Shown here one piece after another: positions 33,323 to 42,774 of a stretch of 49,044 nt of DNA. This DNA is from Gallibacterium anatis DSM 16844 = F 149 (GTDB lineage: Bacteria > Pseudomonadota > Gammaproteobacteria > Enterobacterales > Pasteurellaceae), in contig NZ_KB903676.1 of NCBI RefSeq assembly GCF_000379785.1, positions 1 through 49,044 of the forward strand, written 5' to 3'. The notes under the pieces are model-generated. The model saw nothing but the letters and a program-made list of their open reading frames with translations, was not told the DNA's origin and made no database searches. Position numbers and translations under genes: made by a program. How positions within the stretch are numbered: position 1 is the stretch's first letter; every line of letters starts with the position of its first letter.

Positions 33323-34585
33323 ATGAGAAAAATTATATTTTATTGGTTATTTCTCACTTGGTTATTTAATATCAAATATAATTTTATTCCATTGCATCCA
33401 TCATTTACGATGGGTGTAATTGGTCTTTATTTAGCATTCCAAAATTATATTAACCGAGAGCGTATCGCAGTGAATGTACTGCCGCTAGCTTTTTTATTTG
33501 TGCCTTTCGCCTTTTCATTATTGCCGGCAAAATTATTAAATCCTAGTGGGTTTGAAGTTGCTTATTTAATCCAAAATGGATTAACGCCTATTGTTTATCT
33601 GTTTGCTGCTTATTTTCTCTATTGTTTTGCTACTTGGATTTATCAACCTGTTGATTACCAGAGATTAACTTCTATCTGGATTACTGCAGTTGTAATTCAG
33701 TCAATATTGACAATTGGTGTCAATATATTGCCTTTTATGCAACAATTATTATTGTTTTTGATTAAGTATAGTGAAGGTCGGGGGTTAATCATTGCTTCAT
33801 TGGAACAAGGAAATCGATTTATCGGCTTTGGAACACAATTTTTTGGAGCAGGGATTATTTATGCCTTTACTTTAATTTTATTGAGTTTCCGCTTATCAAA
33901 ACAGAGAAAGAGTATTTTATTTATTCGTGATCTGATTTTATTTGCATTTATCAGTTTAGTCGGTTTACTGTTAGCGAGAACAGTGCTTGTCGGTATTGTG
34001 ATTGGTGCAGTAATTTTCTGTTTTCAGCGTTACTTTATTAATTATTATCGATTGGCGTTATTTTGTTTCTTATTGATTCCGGGCGTGTTGCTATTGTTAT
34101 TATTGTTCCTTTATGCTGTATTAAATAATTTACTTGGAATTGATTTAATGCATTCTAAATTATTCTACTTTGCAGCAGAACTCTTTATTAATCTATTTTC
34201 CGGACAAGGACTAGAAACAGAATCAACGGATATTCTATTGGAGATGTATCAAATTCTACCGACAACATTGACAACTTGGTTGGTTGGTGACGGATTTTAT
34301 TTAGCACAAAATAGTGTCGACGGCCTTTATTATATGGGAACGGATGTCGGTTATTTGAGGATTATTTTTTCAACCGGAATTATTGGCGTGGTCATTAATA
34401 TTGCTGTGCACGCTTATTTGTGTGCTAAAACAATGGCAATTACACCATCAAGAGCAATCCTTTATTTTGCTTTATTGAGTCTTTATTTAATTTTATTGAT
34501 TAAAGGGATGGTGAGTTTTATTGCTTTATTTGGTTATTTTTATATTGCTGAATTAGCGAATGGAACAGAGAAAAATGCAGAATAA
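33323..34585 (+). CDS. wzy: Wzy-type O-antigen/polysaccharide polymerase
   Basis: A 420-residue protein with about 10-12 hydrophobic helices, a large periplasmic loop in the second half (roughly LEMYQILPTTLTTWLVGDGFYLA) and low sequence conservation, the usual picture for Wzy polymerases. The loop includes GLLLARTVLVGIVIG with an arginine after a helix, and VGDGFYLAQNSVDG-like residues typical of Wzy_C-like regions. ATG 33323 has GAGGA upstream; GTG 33311 is less likely. The assignment follows topology and operon position. Confidence 0.8.
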   Translation: MRKIIFYWLFLTWLFNIKYNFIPLHPSFTMGVIGLYLAFQNYINRERIAVNVLPLAFLFVPFAFSLLPAKLLNPSGFEVAYLIQNGLTPIVYLFAAYFLYCFATWIYQPVDYQRLTSIWITAVVIQSILTIGVNILPFMQQLLLFLIKYSEGRGLIIASLEQGNRFIGFGTQFFGAGIIYAFTLILLSFRLSKQRKSILFIRDLILFAFISLVGLLLARTVLVGIVIGAVIFCFQRYFINYYRLALFCFLLIPGVLLLLLLFLYAVLNNLLGIDLMHSKLFYFAAELFINLFSGQGLETESTDILLEMYQILPTTLTTWLVGDGFYLAQNSVDGLYYMGTDVGYLRIIFSTGIIGVVINIAVHAYLCAKTMAITPSRAILYFALLSLYLILLIKGMVSFIALFGYFYIAELANGTEKNAE

Positions 34586-35699
34586 TAAAATACATATCTT
34601 ATATTTTTGTGGTATAGCAGTACACGGTGGAGTAGGTAGTTATTTAAAAACAGTAGCGCAAAATTTCCCACAAGGAAATTATGTCTTGCATATTAGCTAT
34701 TATGCGCCACAGCGATTTGTTGAATTTGAAAATCAAATTTTAGCAGTTAATCCAAGTGTGCTTTTTCATCATCTACCAATGTTTTCAATTAAAAATTTAA
34801 TTACCGGAAAATTATGGAAAGCAACCAAGCAGCTTTATCAACAATATCATTTTGATTTAGTCCACGCACATAATCCTTATTTATCTTTTATGCATTTTTA
34901 TTGTGCAAAACAGAAACATATAGGACGTATTTTACATTCACACAGTAGTCAGCCTTCGGGTAGCAAAATTAAAGCCCTAATTAATCGTTTATTTTATTCA
35001 TTAACAAAACCATTAGTGACGGATCGAATTGCGTGCAGTCGGGTAGCAGGAGAATTTTTATTTAAAAATCAGCCTTATAGAATTATTTATAATGCGATTG
35101 ATTGTAATAAATTCATTTTCAAAGCAGATATTAGAGCATTATTACGTCATCAATTTAATTTATCTGATGATACTGTTGTTTTAGGGCACGTTGGTAATTT
35201 TGAACCGGTTAAAAATCATCAATTCTTATTAAATTTAATTTCAATATTAGCGAAAAGAACGGAAAATTATAAATTGTTTTTAATTGGTGTCGGTGCCGGA
35301 GAAAATACGTGCCGGCAATGGGTACAACAACATAAATTACAGGATAAAGTTGTTTTTTTAGGCTTCCGTAAGGATGTGGCACAATTATTAAATATATTTG
35401 ATCTCTTTTTATTACCCTCTTTTTTTGAGGGATTTCCGCTTTCTGTATTAGAGGCACAATGTAATGGATTACCTAATTTGATCAGCGATCGAGTTACAGA
35501 TGAAGTCGCGATTACTGATTTGGTTCAGTTTTATTCAATAGAAAAAATTGATCAATGGATTGAGGCTATTAATGCTGGGCAGACAAATAAGCAGCGTGAG
35601 CGCTATGCACAGATTATGTCGGAAAAAGGGTTTTCTATTGAACATCATATACAACAATTAATGGATGTATATCAGCAAGTTTTACAACGTTCACACTGA
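34575..35699 (+). CDS. family 4 glycosyltransferase
   Basis: A GT-B enzyme of about 374 residues. The N-domain has IAVHGGVGSYLKTVAQNF (glycine-rich acceptor loop) and DLVHAHNPYLSFMH; the C-domain has LGHVGNFEPVKNHQFLLN, LIGVGAGEN, VVFLGFRKDVAQLL and the GT4 signature LLPSFFEGFPLSVLEAQ with the retaining E-x7-E pattern. It overlaps the wzy end. ATG 34560 is 15 bases upstream in frame; neither has a strong ribosome site. Confidence 0.92.
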   Translation: MQNNKIHILYFCGIAVHGGVGSYLKTVAQNFPQGNYVLHISYYAPQRFVEFENQILAVNPSVLFHHLPMFSIKNLITGKLWKATKQLYQQYHFDLVHAHNPYLSFMHFYCAKQKHIGRILHSHSSQPSGSKIKALINRLFYSLTKPLVTDRIACSRVAGEFLFKNQPYRIIYNAIDCNKFIFKADIRALLRHQFNLSDDTVVLGHVGNFEPVKNHQFLLNLISILAKRTENYKLFLIGVGAGENTCRQWVQQHKLQDKVVFLGFRKDVAQLLNIFDLFLLPSFFEGFPLSVLEAQCNGLPNLISDRVTDEVAITDLVQFYSIEKIDQWIEAINAGQTNKQRERYAQIMSEKGFSIEHHIQQLMDVYQQVLQRSH

Positions 35700-35716
35700 G
35701 TGTGAAGGAGTTTTTA

Positions 35717-36526
35717 ATGAAGTTTTCAGTTTTGATGTCTTTGTATTATAAAGAAAAAGCAGAGTATTTAACGCAATGTTTTGCCAGTTTGGCAGCGCAA
35801 ACTATGCCGGCGGATGAGATTGTTTTGGTGTTTGATGGGTCGATACCGCAGCAGTTGCAGGATTGCGTTACTGAATGGCAACAGAAATTACCACTTAAAA
35901 TCGTGCCATTACCGCAGAATGTCGGTTTAGGTAAGGCGTTAAATGCCGGATTGGCAGAGTGCAGCAATGAGTGGGTATTTCGGATGGATACTGATGATCT
36001 TTGTGTTCAGGATCGTTTTGCAAAACAGATTGCTTATATTGAAGCTCATCCGGAGGTGTCAATGGTTGGCGGACAAATTGAAGAATTTGATGATGCCAAT
36101 CCGGGTATTACTTCAATTCGCCGAGTGCCGATTGAAGATGCGGATATCAAAAAAATGGCGCCGGTGCGCAGCCCGTTCAACCATATGGCATTGGCATATA
36201 AAAAATCAGCAATTCAAGCAGTGGGCGGTTATCAGCATCACCTTTTTTTAGAAGATTATAATTTATGGTTACGTTTTTTAAGTGCCGGTTATATTGCTCA
36301 TAATTTGCCAGATATTTTAATTAAAATGCGAGCAGGACAAAATATGTATAATCGCCGTCGTGGTATGCAATATTTTAAGAGTGAATGGAAATTAGCTAAA
36401 TTAAAGATGAAATTAGGTGTACAAAATCCAATCGGTGCATTAGCAGTATTTTTTGTGCGTGCTTTTACCCGAATTTTACCGGGAAAAATATTAGGGAAAG
36501 TTTATAAATTATTAAGAAAAATTTAG
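35717..36526 (+). CDS. family 2 glycosyltransferase (AmsE-like)
   Basis: A 269-residue GT-A enzyme. FSVLMSLYYKEKAEYLTQCFASLAAQTMPADEIVLVFDGS is split here as the family start; LGKALNAGLAECSNEWVFRMDTDDLC carries the DxD (MDTDD, about 88); LEDYNLWLRFL is the acceptor-side motif. ATG 35717 follows AAGGAG by 7 bases. Base composition is slightly less AT-rich than its neighbours, so it may have a different source. Confidence 0.9.
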   Translation: MKFSVLMSLYYKEKAEYLTQCFASLAAQTMPADEIVLVFDGSIPQQLQDCVTEWQQKLPLKIVPLPQNVGLGKALNAGLAECSNEWVFRMDTDDLCVQDRFAKQIAYIEAHPEVSMVGGQIEEFDDANPGITSIRRVPIEDADIKKMAPVRSPFNHMALAYKKSAIQAVGGYQHHLFLEDYNLWLRFLSAGYIAHNLPDILIKMRAGQNMYNRRRGMQYFKSEWKLAKLKMKLGVQNPIGALAVFFVRAFTRILPGKILGKVYKLLRKI

Positions 36527-36534
36527 GAATAAAA

Positions 36535-37677
36535 ATGAAAAAAGTGGCATTAATTCCGGTATTTTCATCAGAAAAGTTAATGAATAAAAATGTGTTGATG
36601 CTGGAAGGTAAATTGGTTGCCGGTTATAGCATAGAAGCAGCACTGGCAACAAAATGTTTTGAACGAATTATTGTTATTACTGATAAACAACAATATCAAG
36701 ATGCATTAAACACTTACCCTATCGATGTTTTTCAAGTAGAAAAACCGATTTGTTCAGTACAGGCATTATTGACTATTTGGCAACAATTAGATCCAAAGGT
36801 AAAACAAAATGATTATGCCGTGATTTTAATGCCTGAAACACCGCTACGCACAACCGAACAGATCGTGCAATGTTGTCAATTATTCGAACAACAGGAAACA
36901 GATTATTTATATTCTATTGATCCAAAAAAACAGGAAAATCATTCAATTTATTTGTATCGATTACCATTTTATACGTTAAATAAATTGGCGAATATTCAAA
37001 CTTATATGATGGATAAAGAAGGATCATTATTTATTGAAGATAGCTTTGAATATGAATGGGTAAAAGCAATTTTGCAATTAAGAATAAAAAATCAAACTTC
37101 TTTATTAAATGTTCAACGTAGAATAAGAGAAAAATCTAAAGATTTTAATCGTATTTCCGATATTACATTGGTAGGGCATTCTCTTTGGGATTATTGGCAA
37201 ATTGAACAGTTAAATAATATTGAAGTGAACAATTTAGGCATCGGTGGCATTACCACTCAACAATATGTTGAACTAATTTTACAGAAGCGATTAATAAAAG
37301 GGTTAGGAAAAGATACCTTAATATTTTTAGGTATTAATGAAATGTTTCGTGTTGGTTGGCACGCAGAAGATACGCTTTATTGGTTGGATCAAACAGTGCA
37401 ATATTTGAGAAAAATTAATGCAGAAAGCCGACTCTATTTAATGGAAGTGAGTTATGTTGCTTTTAAACGAGAAGTTAACAGTAAGATGATTGATGATTTT
37501 AATCAGCAATTGAGAGATTATTTTTCTGATAAAAATATTACATTGGTTGATGTGAACAGTGTTTTGCAGGATCAATATCATCAATTAGACTTAGCATTCA
37601 CTTCTGATGGATTGCATTTTAATCCTATTGGATATAAAAAATTAGCCACCTTATTGCAAACTGTATTATTTAATTAG
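36535..37677 (+). CDS. NeuA-like cytidylyltransferase domain fused to SGNH hydrolase
   Basis: A 380-residue two-domain protein. Residues 1-200 follow the CMP-acylneuraminate synthetase fold (KLVAGYSIEAALATKCFERIIVITD; VILMPETPLRTTEQI), but the normal RxGSKGxxxKN nucleotide loop is reduced to PVFSSEKLMNKN, without the Arg, Gly and first Lys. Residues 205-380 form an SGNH esterase: block I VGHSLWDYW (GHS instead of GDS), block II LGIGGITTQQ, block III FLGINEMFR (GxNE), block V DGLHFNPIGY. A similar fusion occurs in group B Streptococcus NeuA, where the SGNH part removes sialic acid O-acetyl groups. No neuB or neuC is in the locus. The likely live activity is the esterase. Confidence 0.8.
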   Translation: MKKVALIPVFSSEKLMNKNVLMLEGKLVAGYSIEAALATKCFERIIVITDKQQYQDALNTYPIDVFQVEKPICSVQALLTIWQQLDPKVKQNDYAVILMPETPLRTTEQIVQCCQLFEQQETDYLYSIDPKKQENHSIYLYRLPFYTLNKLANIQTYMMDKEGSLFIEDSFEYEWVKAILQLRIKNQTSLLNVQRRIREKSKDFNRISDITLVGHSLWDYWQIEQLNNIEVNNLGIGGITTQQYVELILQKRLIKGLGKDTLIFLGINEMFRVGWHAEDTLYWLDQTVQYLRKINAESRLYLMEVSYVAFKREVNSKMIDDFNQQLRDYFSDKNITLVDVNSVLQDQYHQLDLAFTSDGLHFNPIGYKKLATLLQTVLFN

Positions 37678-37687
37678 GACTTAATAG

Positions 37688-39565
37688 ATGCTGCAATTAA
37701 AGCTACCAGTAAAATTACTTATTTTTTCAATTTTTTTATTTTTATTTTTCCGATTATTATTTATTGGATTATATCCAGATTATTTTCTTGATCAGATTAG
37801 TATAAAAGAGCTATTACAATCTTTTTTGTATGGAATTAGATTTGATCTTAATATTAGTGTTATTTTCTTGTCTCCTATTTTATTAATTAGTATATTACCT
37901 TTTTCTATAATTGGTTCTTTAAGATTTCAAAAGGTTTTATCTTATTTATCACTAATTGTTTTCATTGTTTTTTCTATTGTTTCTTTGATAGATTTGGCTT
38001 ATTTTGGTGAAGTGTATCGTCATTTAGGTAGAGAAATCTTTTTAGTTAATAAAGATATAGGTTTTCTTTTTGATGTTGCTTTTAAATCACGTTTGCTATA
38101 CACCATTTTAGGATTTCTTATATTAGGGATGATAATATTAAGTTATGTTATTTTTATTATTTATCCATTAAAAAATAGTGTAAATTTGAATTCGAGCTCT
38201 ATATTTTCCCGAAGTTTATTAGGAGTTGCTTTTCTTATTTTTTGTTTCTGGTTGGCACGAGGAATGATTATTCAAGGTAGACCGATTAGTTATGCGGATG
38301 CTTTCGAGAATACAACATCATCTTCACAAGCTAATCTAGTTTTAAATAGTCCATTTGTGGTGTGGAAGCAGCTTCGTAAGCAAGAAAAATTAGGTCCAAT
38401 AAATTTATTAACTGATAAAGAAAAAGATCAGTTTTCTTTTAAAGATGATACATTTTTATTCCAGTCAAATGAAAAAGAAAATTATAAGAATATAGTTTTT
38501 ATTTTACTAGAAAGTTGGAGTTATAAATATATTGATGGTTTAGCACATCGTAATTATAACGTCACACCTTTTATCGATTCATTAATTGAAAAATCAATGG
38601 TTTGGGATAATTATTATGCTGCAGGGAAAAGGAGTATTATTGGCATTCAAGCAGTTTTGTCGTCTGTGCCGGCATTAAATAATCATCCGGTATTGGGTTT
38701 TGGATTGGAATTAAATAAGATAAGTAGGATTGGTAAAATATTAAACGATCATCAGTATCGCACTATTATGATGCAGACATCCAACCGTAGATCTTTCAAT
38801 GTGAACAGTATTGCTAATGTTCTCGGATTTCAAGAATATTATGGCAAGGAAGATGTACCTATTATAAAAAAATATCCACAGGAACCACCACATTTCGGCT
38901 GGGATTATGATAGCCTACAATTTTTATTAAATAAATTAAATGAAACACCAGAAAGCAAACCTTTCTTCGCTTTTTTATTTACCGGATCTACACACGAACC
39001 GTTTGCTGATGCTGGTAAAGCGTTTCATATTTATCCGCATAATCAATCTAATGAAAATGGTTTTTTAAATACGCTTCGTTATTCTGATTGGTCATTGGAA
39101 CAATTTATGAAAGCAGCTGAAAAACAGCCTTGGTATAACAATACTATTTTTATTTTTACTGCGGATCATACATTAAATTCATTACCTTCAGAAAATTTAA
39201 AAGAGCAGTTTCATATTCCGTTGATCGTTTATTCACCGGATGGCAGTTTATCGGCAAAAAGAGAATCTCAATTTGCTTCACAATATGATTTATTTCCAAC
39301 AATATTGGATTTATTGGGTATCGATACGCCGATATCTACTTTCGGACAATCTTTATTACATCCAAAAACAACAACACCGACATTATTTGTCGGTAACGGA
39401 CAAATTATTGGTATGATCAGTCCTGCCGGAACAGCTACTTTTTTAGAACAGAAGCAGTTGTCTATAAGTAATGATAATGATGAATTAAGACAGCAAATAT
39501 TAAAATTTAAACAAAGAGTTACTTTAGCAGATATGATGTTGGATAATAATCAATGGGCTAAGTAA
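37688..39565 (+). CDS. LtaS-like sulfatase-fold phosphoglycerol/phosphoethanolamine transferase
   Basis: A 625-residue membrane enzyme of the alkaline phosphatase/sulfatase superfamily. About five N-terminal helices (residues 8-195) precede an extracytoplasmic domain: NIVFILLESWSYKYIDG (metal ligand Glu), NVTPFIDSLIEKSMVWDNYYAAGKRSIIG (nucleophile region; Ser rather than the usual Thr appears possible), FFAFLFTGSTHEPF and NTIFIFTADHTLNS (Asp-His metal ligands). Relatives transfer glycerol phosphate (LtaS, MdoB) or phosphoethanolamine. At the end of the polysaccharide operon it may decorate the polymer. Confidence 0.85.
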   Translation: MLQLKLPVKLLIFSIFLFLFFRLLFIGLYPDYFLDQISIKELLQSFLYGIRFDLNISVIFLSPILLISILPFSIIGSLRFQKVLSYLSLIVFIVFSIVSLIDLAYFGEVYRHLGREIFLVNKDIGFLFDVAFKSRLLYTILGFLILGMIILSYVIFIIYPLKNSVNLNSSSIFSRSLLGVAFLIFCFWLARGMIIQGRPISYADAFENTTSSSQANLVLNSPFVVWKQLRKQEKLGPINLLTDKEKDQFSFKDDTFLFQSNEKENYKNIVFILLESWSYKYIDGLAHRNYNVTPFIDSLIEKSMVWDNYYAAGKRSIIGIQAVLSSVPALNNHPVLGFGLELNKISRIGKILNDHQYRTIMMQTSNRRSFNVNSIANVLGFQEYYGKEDVPIIKKYPQEPPHFGWDYDSLQFLLNKLNETPESKPFFAFLFTGSTHEPFADAGKAFHIYPHNQSNENGFLNTLRYSDWSLEQFMKAAEKQPWYNNTIFIFTADHTLNSLPSENLKEQFHIPLIVYSPDGSLSAKRESQFASQYDLFPTILDLLGIDTPISTFGQSLLHPKTTTPTLFVGNGQIIGMISPAGTATFLEQKQLSISNDNDELRQQILKFKQRVTLADMMLDNNQWAK

Positions 39566-39577
39566 AGGGAGATAAAT

Positions 39578-40321
39578 ATGCAACAGCTAAATTCGGAAAA
39601 TAAAAATATAGATCAGCAAGAATTGGATAAATTTGCCAAAATGGCGGCGAGTTGGTGGGATTTAAATGGTGATTTTAAACCAATTCATCAATTAAACCCT
39701 TTGCGTTTGAATTATATTTTGCAGCACAGCAATGGTTTGAATGGGAAAAAAGTGCTGGATGTCGGTTGTGGTGGCGGTATTTTGTCTGAAAGTATGGCAA
39801 AATCCGGCGCAAATGTAACCGGTATTGATATGAGTCCACAGCCGCTTGCCGTTGCCAAACAACATGCACAAGACAATAATTTAATAATCGATTATCAGCA
39901 ATCTACAATTGAGGATTTTTTACAGCAACATCAACAACTTCAAGCAGAAAAATTTGATGTGATTACCTGTATGGAGATGTTGGAGCACGTTCCTGATCCG
40001 CTCTCAATTATTCGTAGTTGTCGGCAGTTATTAAAACCTGATGGCGTATTGTTTATGTCTACCATTAATCGCACTTTGAAAGCTTGGGCATTAGTGGTGA
40101 TTGGCGCAGAATATATTTTGAAAATGTTGCCACAAGGCACGCACGATTATGAAAAATTTATTAAACCGGCGGAATTATTGGCTTATTGTGATCAAGTCGG
40201 ACTAACCTGTCAACAGTTGAAAGGTTATCACTATAATCCGCTTACCGGTAATTTTTGGCTTAATGACGATGTTAGCGCCAATTATTGGGGAGTATTTTGC
40301 CATAGTCAGAATGAGGTATAA
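39578..40321 (+). CDS. ubiG: ubiquinone biosynthesis O-methyltransferase UbiG
   Basis: A 247-residue class I methyltransferase acting twice in ubiquinone synthesis. Family features: [32 protein letters not shown] motif [42 protein letters not shown] and [12 protein letters not shown]. An AAAGGGAG site precedes the ATG. It follows the polysaccharide operon by 12 bp and may be co-transcribed with it. Confidence 0.97.
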   Translation: MQQLNSENKNIDQQELDKFAKMAASWWDLNGDFKPIHQLNPLRLNYILQHSNGLNGKKVLDVGCGGGILSESMAKSGANVTGIDMSPQPLAVAKQHAQDNNLIIDYQQSTIEDFLQQHQQLQAEKFDVITCMEMLEHVPDPLSIIRSCRQLLKPDGVLFMSTINRTLKAWALVVIGAEYILKMLPQGTHDYEKFIKPAELLAYCDQVGLTCQQLKGYHYNPLTGNFWLNDDVSANYWGVFCHSQNEV

Positions 40322-40323
40322 CA

Positions 40324-40584
40324 ATGTTGTGTGCTATTTATAAAAGTTGCAGAAAAGATGGAATGTATCTTTATATTGAAAAAAGAGATGATTTTTCATC
40401 AGTACCTGAGTCATTATTAAACGCTTTTGGGACACCTCAATTTGTGATGTTGTTCAATTTAGACGGAAAAAAGAAATTAATTCATACAGATAATCAAAAT
40501 GTTAAAGAGCAGATTGAGCAAAATGGATTCTACTTACAGATGCCTCCGCCGGTAGAAGATCTCTTGAAAACACTTAAAAATTAG
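40324..40584 (+). CDS. YcgL domain-containing protein
   Basis: An 86-residue protein of the YcgL/UPF0745 family: [21 protein letters not shown], then [19 protein letters not shown] and the C-terminal [15 protein letters not shown] are diagnostic. Function is not established. It starts 2 bp after ubiG and is surely in the same transcript. Confidence 0.93.
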   Translation: MLCAIYKSCRKDGMYLYIEKRDDFSSVPESLLNAFGTPQFVMLFNLDGKKKLIHTDNQNVKEQIEQNGFYLQMPPPVEDLLKTLKN

Positions 40585-40700
40585 TTAATTCTTCCGCAAT
40601 ACAAATAGCGATATTTGTTGTTTTTAATAAAAATATCGCTTTTCTTCTCTTATCTTAATATCATTTACACAGTAAAGGTAAGACAAGGGATTGCAGATAA

Positions 40701-41132
40701 AAGAGAAGACAACGTAAATATTGTTCTTATCGTGGAGAAGTAGGTAATATCGCGCCGAATCACTTACAACGAGACTTCCACGCCACCGTTCCGCACTAGA
40801 AATGGTTGACCGATGTTACATTCATAACAAGGTGTGTAGTATCAAATGTTAAGTTATCAACAGCTACCCACTCAGCACAATATTGTGCTGAATATGTCGA
40901 GGAAAGAAAATTGTTTAGATAATGCTGCTATGGAAAGTTTCTTTGGTCGGATGAAGGTGAAATGTTTTTATAACAACACCTTCGAAAGCATTGAAGAACT
41001 GGAATTTGTTATCAAAGAATATGTTCGTTATTACAATGAAAACAGAATTTAATTAACATTAAATGGACTGAGTCCTGTTCAATACAGAATTCAGTCCTTA
41101 AAACAATAGCCAAACTTTTCGGGATCAGAGCA
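40701..41132 (+). mobile_element. IS3-family (IS150-group) insertion sequence remnant
   Basis: Degenerate orfB-type transposase. Frame 40701-40824 reads KRRQRKYCSYRGEVGNIAPN... then RDFHATVPH, a TAG, and KWLTDVT, as in IS150-group DDE enzymes. A deletion of roughly 80 codons follows. From about 40846 the DDE end returns (MSRKENCLDNAAMESFFGRMK, with the catalytic Glu), then an in-frame TAA at 41050-41052, then LTLNGLSPVQYRIQSL and TAG. A right inverted repeat is visible at 41110-41132 (CCAAACTTTTCGGGATCAGA...). The left end is gone. At least three lesions: dead and old. Confidence 0.85.
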
Positions 41133-41373
41133 TTCAACTCTTTTGCTTTTTTTCTTTATTTATATTGTTTACGGCAAAATGGAGTAGTGATATTAAATTT
41201 TCTGTTTATACAAGCTAACATATTGATTATATTGAGTTTATTTGAAAGGTGTTTTTAAATATTTCTATCCTTACGTGTAAATTTACATTTCTTTGTTAAA
41301 ATTTACTTGCACCCTCTAAAACTTATGTACACTCCTACGTAAATTAACTTAATCCTGAAGGAGTATTTAAAAA

Positions 41374-41973
41374 ATGAAAAAATTGCTTTTAACAACTTTA
41401 GTCGTCGCAGGTTTGAGCTTATCGGCACAAGGTGCGTTTGCGGATGATCCGCCAGCATAAAAAGGCACTATTACTATCACCGGTAAAATTGTGGATACTA
41501 CTTGTACAATTAATGGTGGCACTGGTGCTGATATTCCTGTTACCTTAGCTACAATTTCTAAATCTGCATTGCCTAACCAAGGTGCTACCGCAATGGATAC
41601 TCCATTTGAAATTAAACTAACAGATTGTACTAAAACAGGAGGCGGAGCATTTTCTGCTAACGAAAAAATTTATGCTGCCTTTATTAATGATCCTCTAAAA
41701 GTGAGTACAGAAGGGCGTTTGCTTAATAAAGCCACTGATAGTCCAGCCACTGACGTGACTATTGAAATTGCTAATAATGCTTCCGATAACACTACAGTAA
41801 TTGATATTTCTAAATCAGCTACTGCACAAGGCTCTAAAACTGTAGCAATAAGTGGCTCTTCACCAACTGGGTCTGCGACTTTACAATATAAAGTACGTTA
41901 TTATGCAGAAAGTAATGCTGTTAGTGCTGGTAATGTTAGAGGTCAAGTTGATTATATGATCGCATACGAATAA
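41374..41973 (+). pseudogene. major fimbrial subunit, broken by a nonsense codon
   Basis: ATG 41374 (GAAGGAG upstream) opens a signal peptide MKKLLLTTLVVAGLSLSAQG...FA and the mature start DDPPA, then TAA at 41458-41460. The same frame continues open to 41973: KGTITITGKIVDTTCTINGG, a typical pilin N-terminal cysteine strand, a second Cys in KLTDCTKTGGG, and the C-terminal donor/anchor VRGQVDYMIAYE with penultimate Tyr. The stop is one C-to-T change from CAA (Gln). Without readthrough no pilin is made. A terminator follows at 41994, usual after a highly expressed first gene. Confidence 0.9.
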
Positions 41974-41993
41974 TCTATGTTCTAGTTCTTTTT

Positions 41994-42020
41994 CGGGCAG
42001 ATATTCTGCCCGATTTTTTA
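41994..42020 (+). terminator. terminator/attenuator between pilin and chaperone genes
   Basis: CGGGCAGA (41994-42001), loop TAT, TCTGCCCG (42005-42012), then ATTTTTTA. Confidence 0.9.
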
Positions 42021-42042
42021 TCATCTTTGTATTTGTTGGCGG

Positions 42043-42762
42043 ATGTTTATGTTAAAAAAAAGATTTGCTACGATTTTTATATTGGCTGCTTTCTGGGCTT
42101 CTTCCTCGACAGCAAATATTGTTATTACAGGCACGCGGGTAATTTATCCATCTGATGCCAAAAATGTGAGTGTTCAATTAACCAATGTAGGCGACTCGCC
42201 TTCATTAGTGCAAGCTTGGATTGATGATGGTGATGCTAATACACCACCAGAAAAAATTCAAACGCCCTTTGTGATTACACCGCCTATTTCTCGTGTTGAT
42301 GGGAATAAAGGTCAAACATTGCGTTTAATTTATACGGGGGGATCATTGCCTTCAGATCGGGAATCACTTTTTTATTTAAATGTGTTAGATATTCCACCGT
42401 CGCCAAAAGATAAGAGCAAAAATTATTTACAAATTGCATTACGCAGCCGTATTAAGCTATTTTACCGCCCTGCGAATCTCTCTCTTTCACCATCAGAAGC
42501 TTATACCAAAGTAAAATGGCAATTAAAAGGTAAACAATTACAAGTGGATAATCCAACACCATATTACATTACCTATGTCGGTGCGGGTGTCGGTCAAGGG
42601 AAAAATATGGCTAAAACCTCACGAGCTAATATGATTGCACCGTTTTCTAAAGCTGTTTTTGAATTGAACAAAGTTCCTTCAGGAAAAAATACTACTGTAC
42701 AATGGGATATTCTTAATGACTATGGTAGTGATTCGCTTGGAAGCAGCCCATTACAACATTAA
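42043..42762 (+). CDS. periplasmic fimbrial chaperone (PapD family)
   Basis: A 239-residue chaperone with signal peptide ending near STA. The G1-strand and hinge motifs are present: NIVITGTRVIYPSDAKNVSVQLTN (edge strand), QAWIDDGD, PPISRVDGNKGQTLRLIY (Arg-rich F1 strand), ESLFYLNVLDIPP, the basic IKLFYRP and NPTPYYITY. It would cap pilin subunits for the usher. It is the only intact gene of the fimbrial operon. ATG 42043 and ATG 42049 are both possible starts. Confidence 0.93.
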   Translation: MFMLKKRFATIFILAAFWASSSTANIVITGTRVIYPSDAKNVSVQLTNVGDSPSLVQAWIDDGDANTPPEKIQTPFVITPPISRVDGNKGQTLRLIYTGGSLPSDRESLFYLNVLDIPPSPKDKSKNYLQIALRSRIKLFYRPANLSLSPSEAYTKVKWQLKGKQLQVDNPTPYYITYVGAGVGQGKNMAKTSRANMIAPFSKAVFELNKVPSGKNTTVQWDILNDYGSDSLGSSPLQH

Positions 42763-42774
42763 TGCCTAATGATT

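Noticed and set aside
36535-37677. Ordinary sialic acid capsule locus
   Set aside because: NeuB, NeuC and a recognisable sialyltransferase are absent, and the NeuA-like CTP loop is degenerate.
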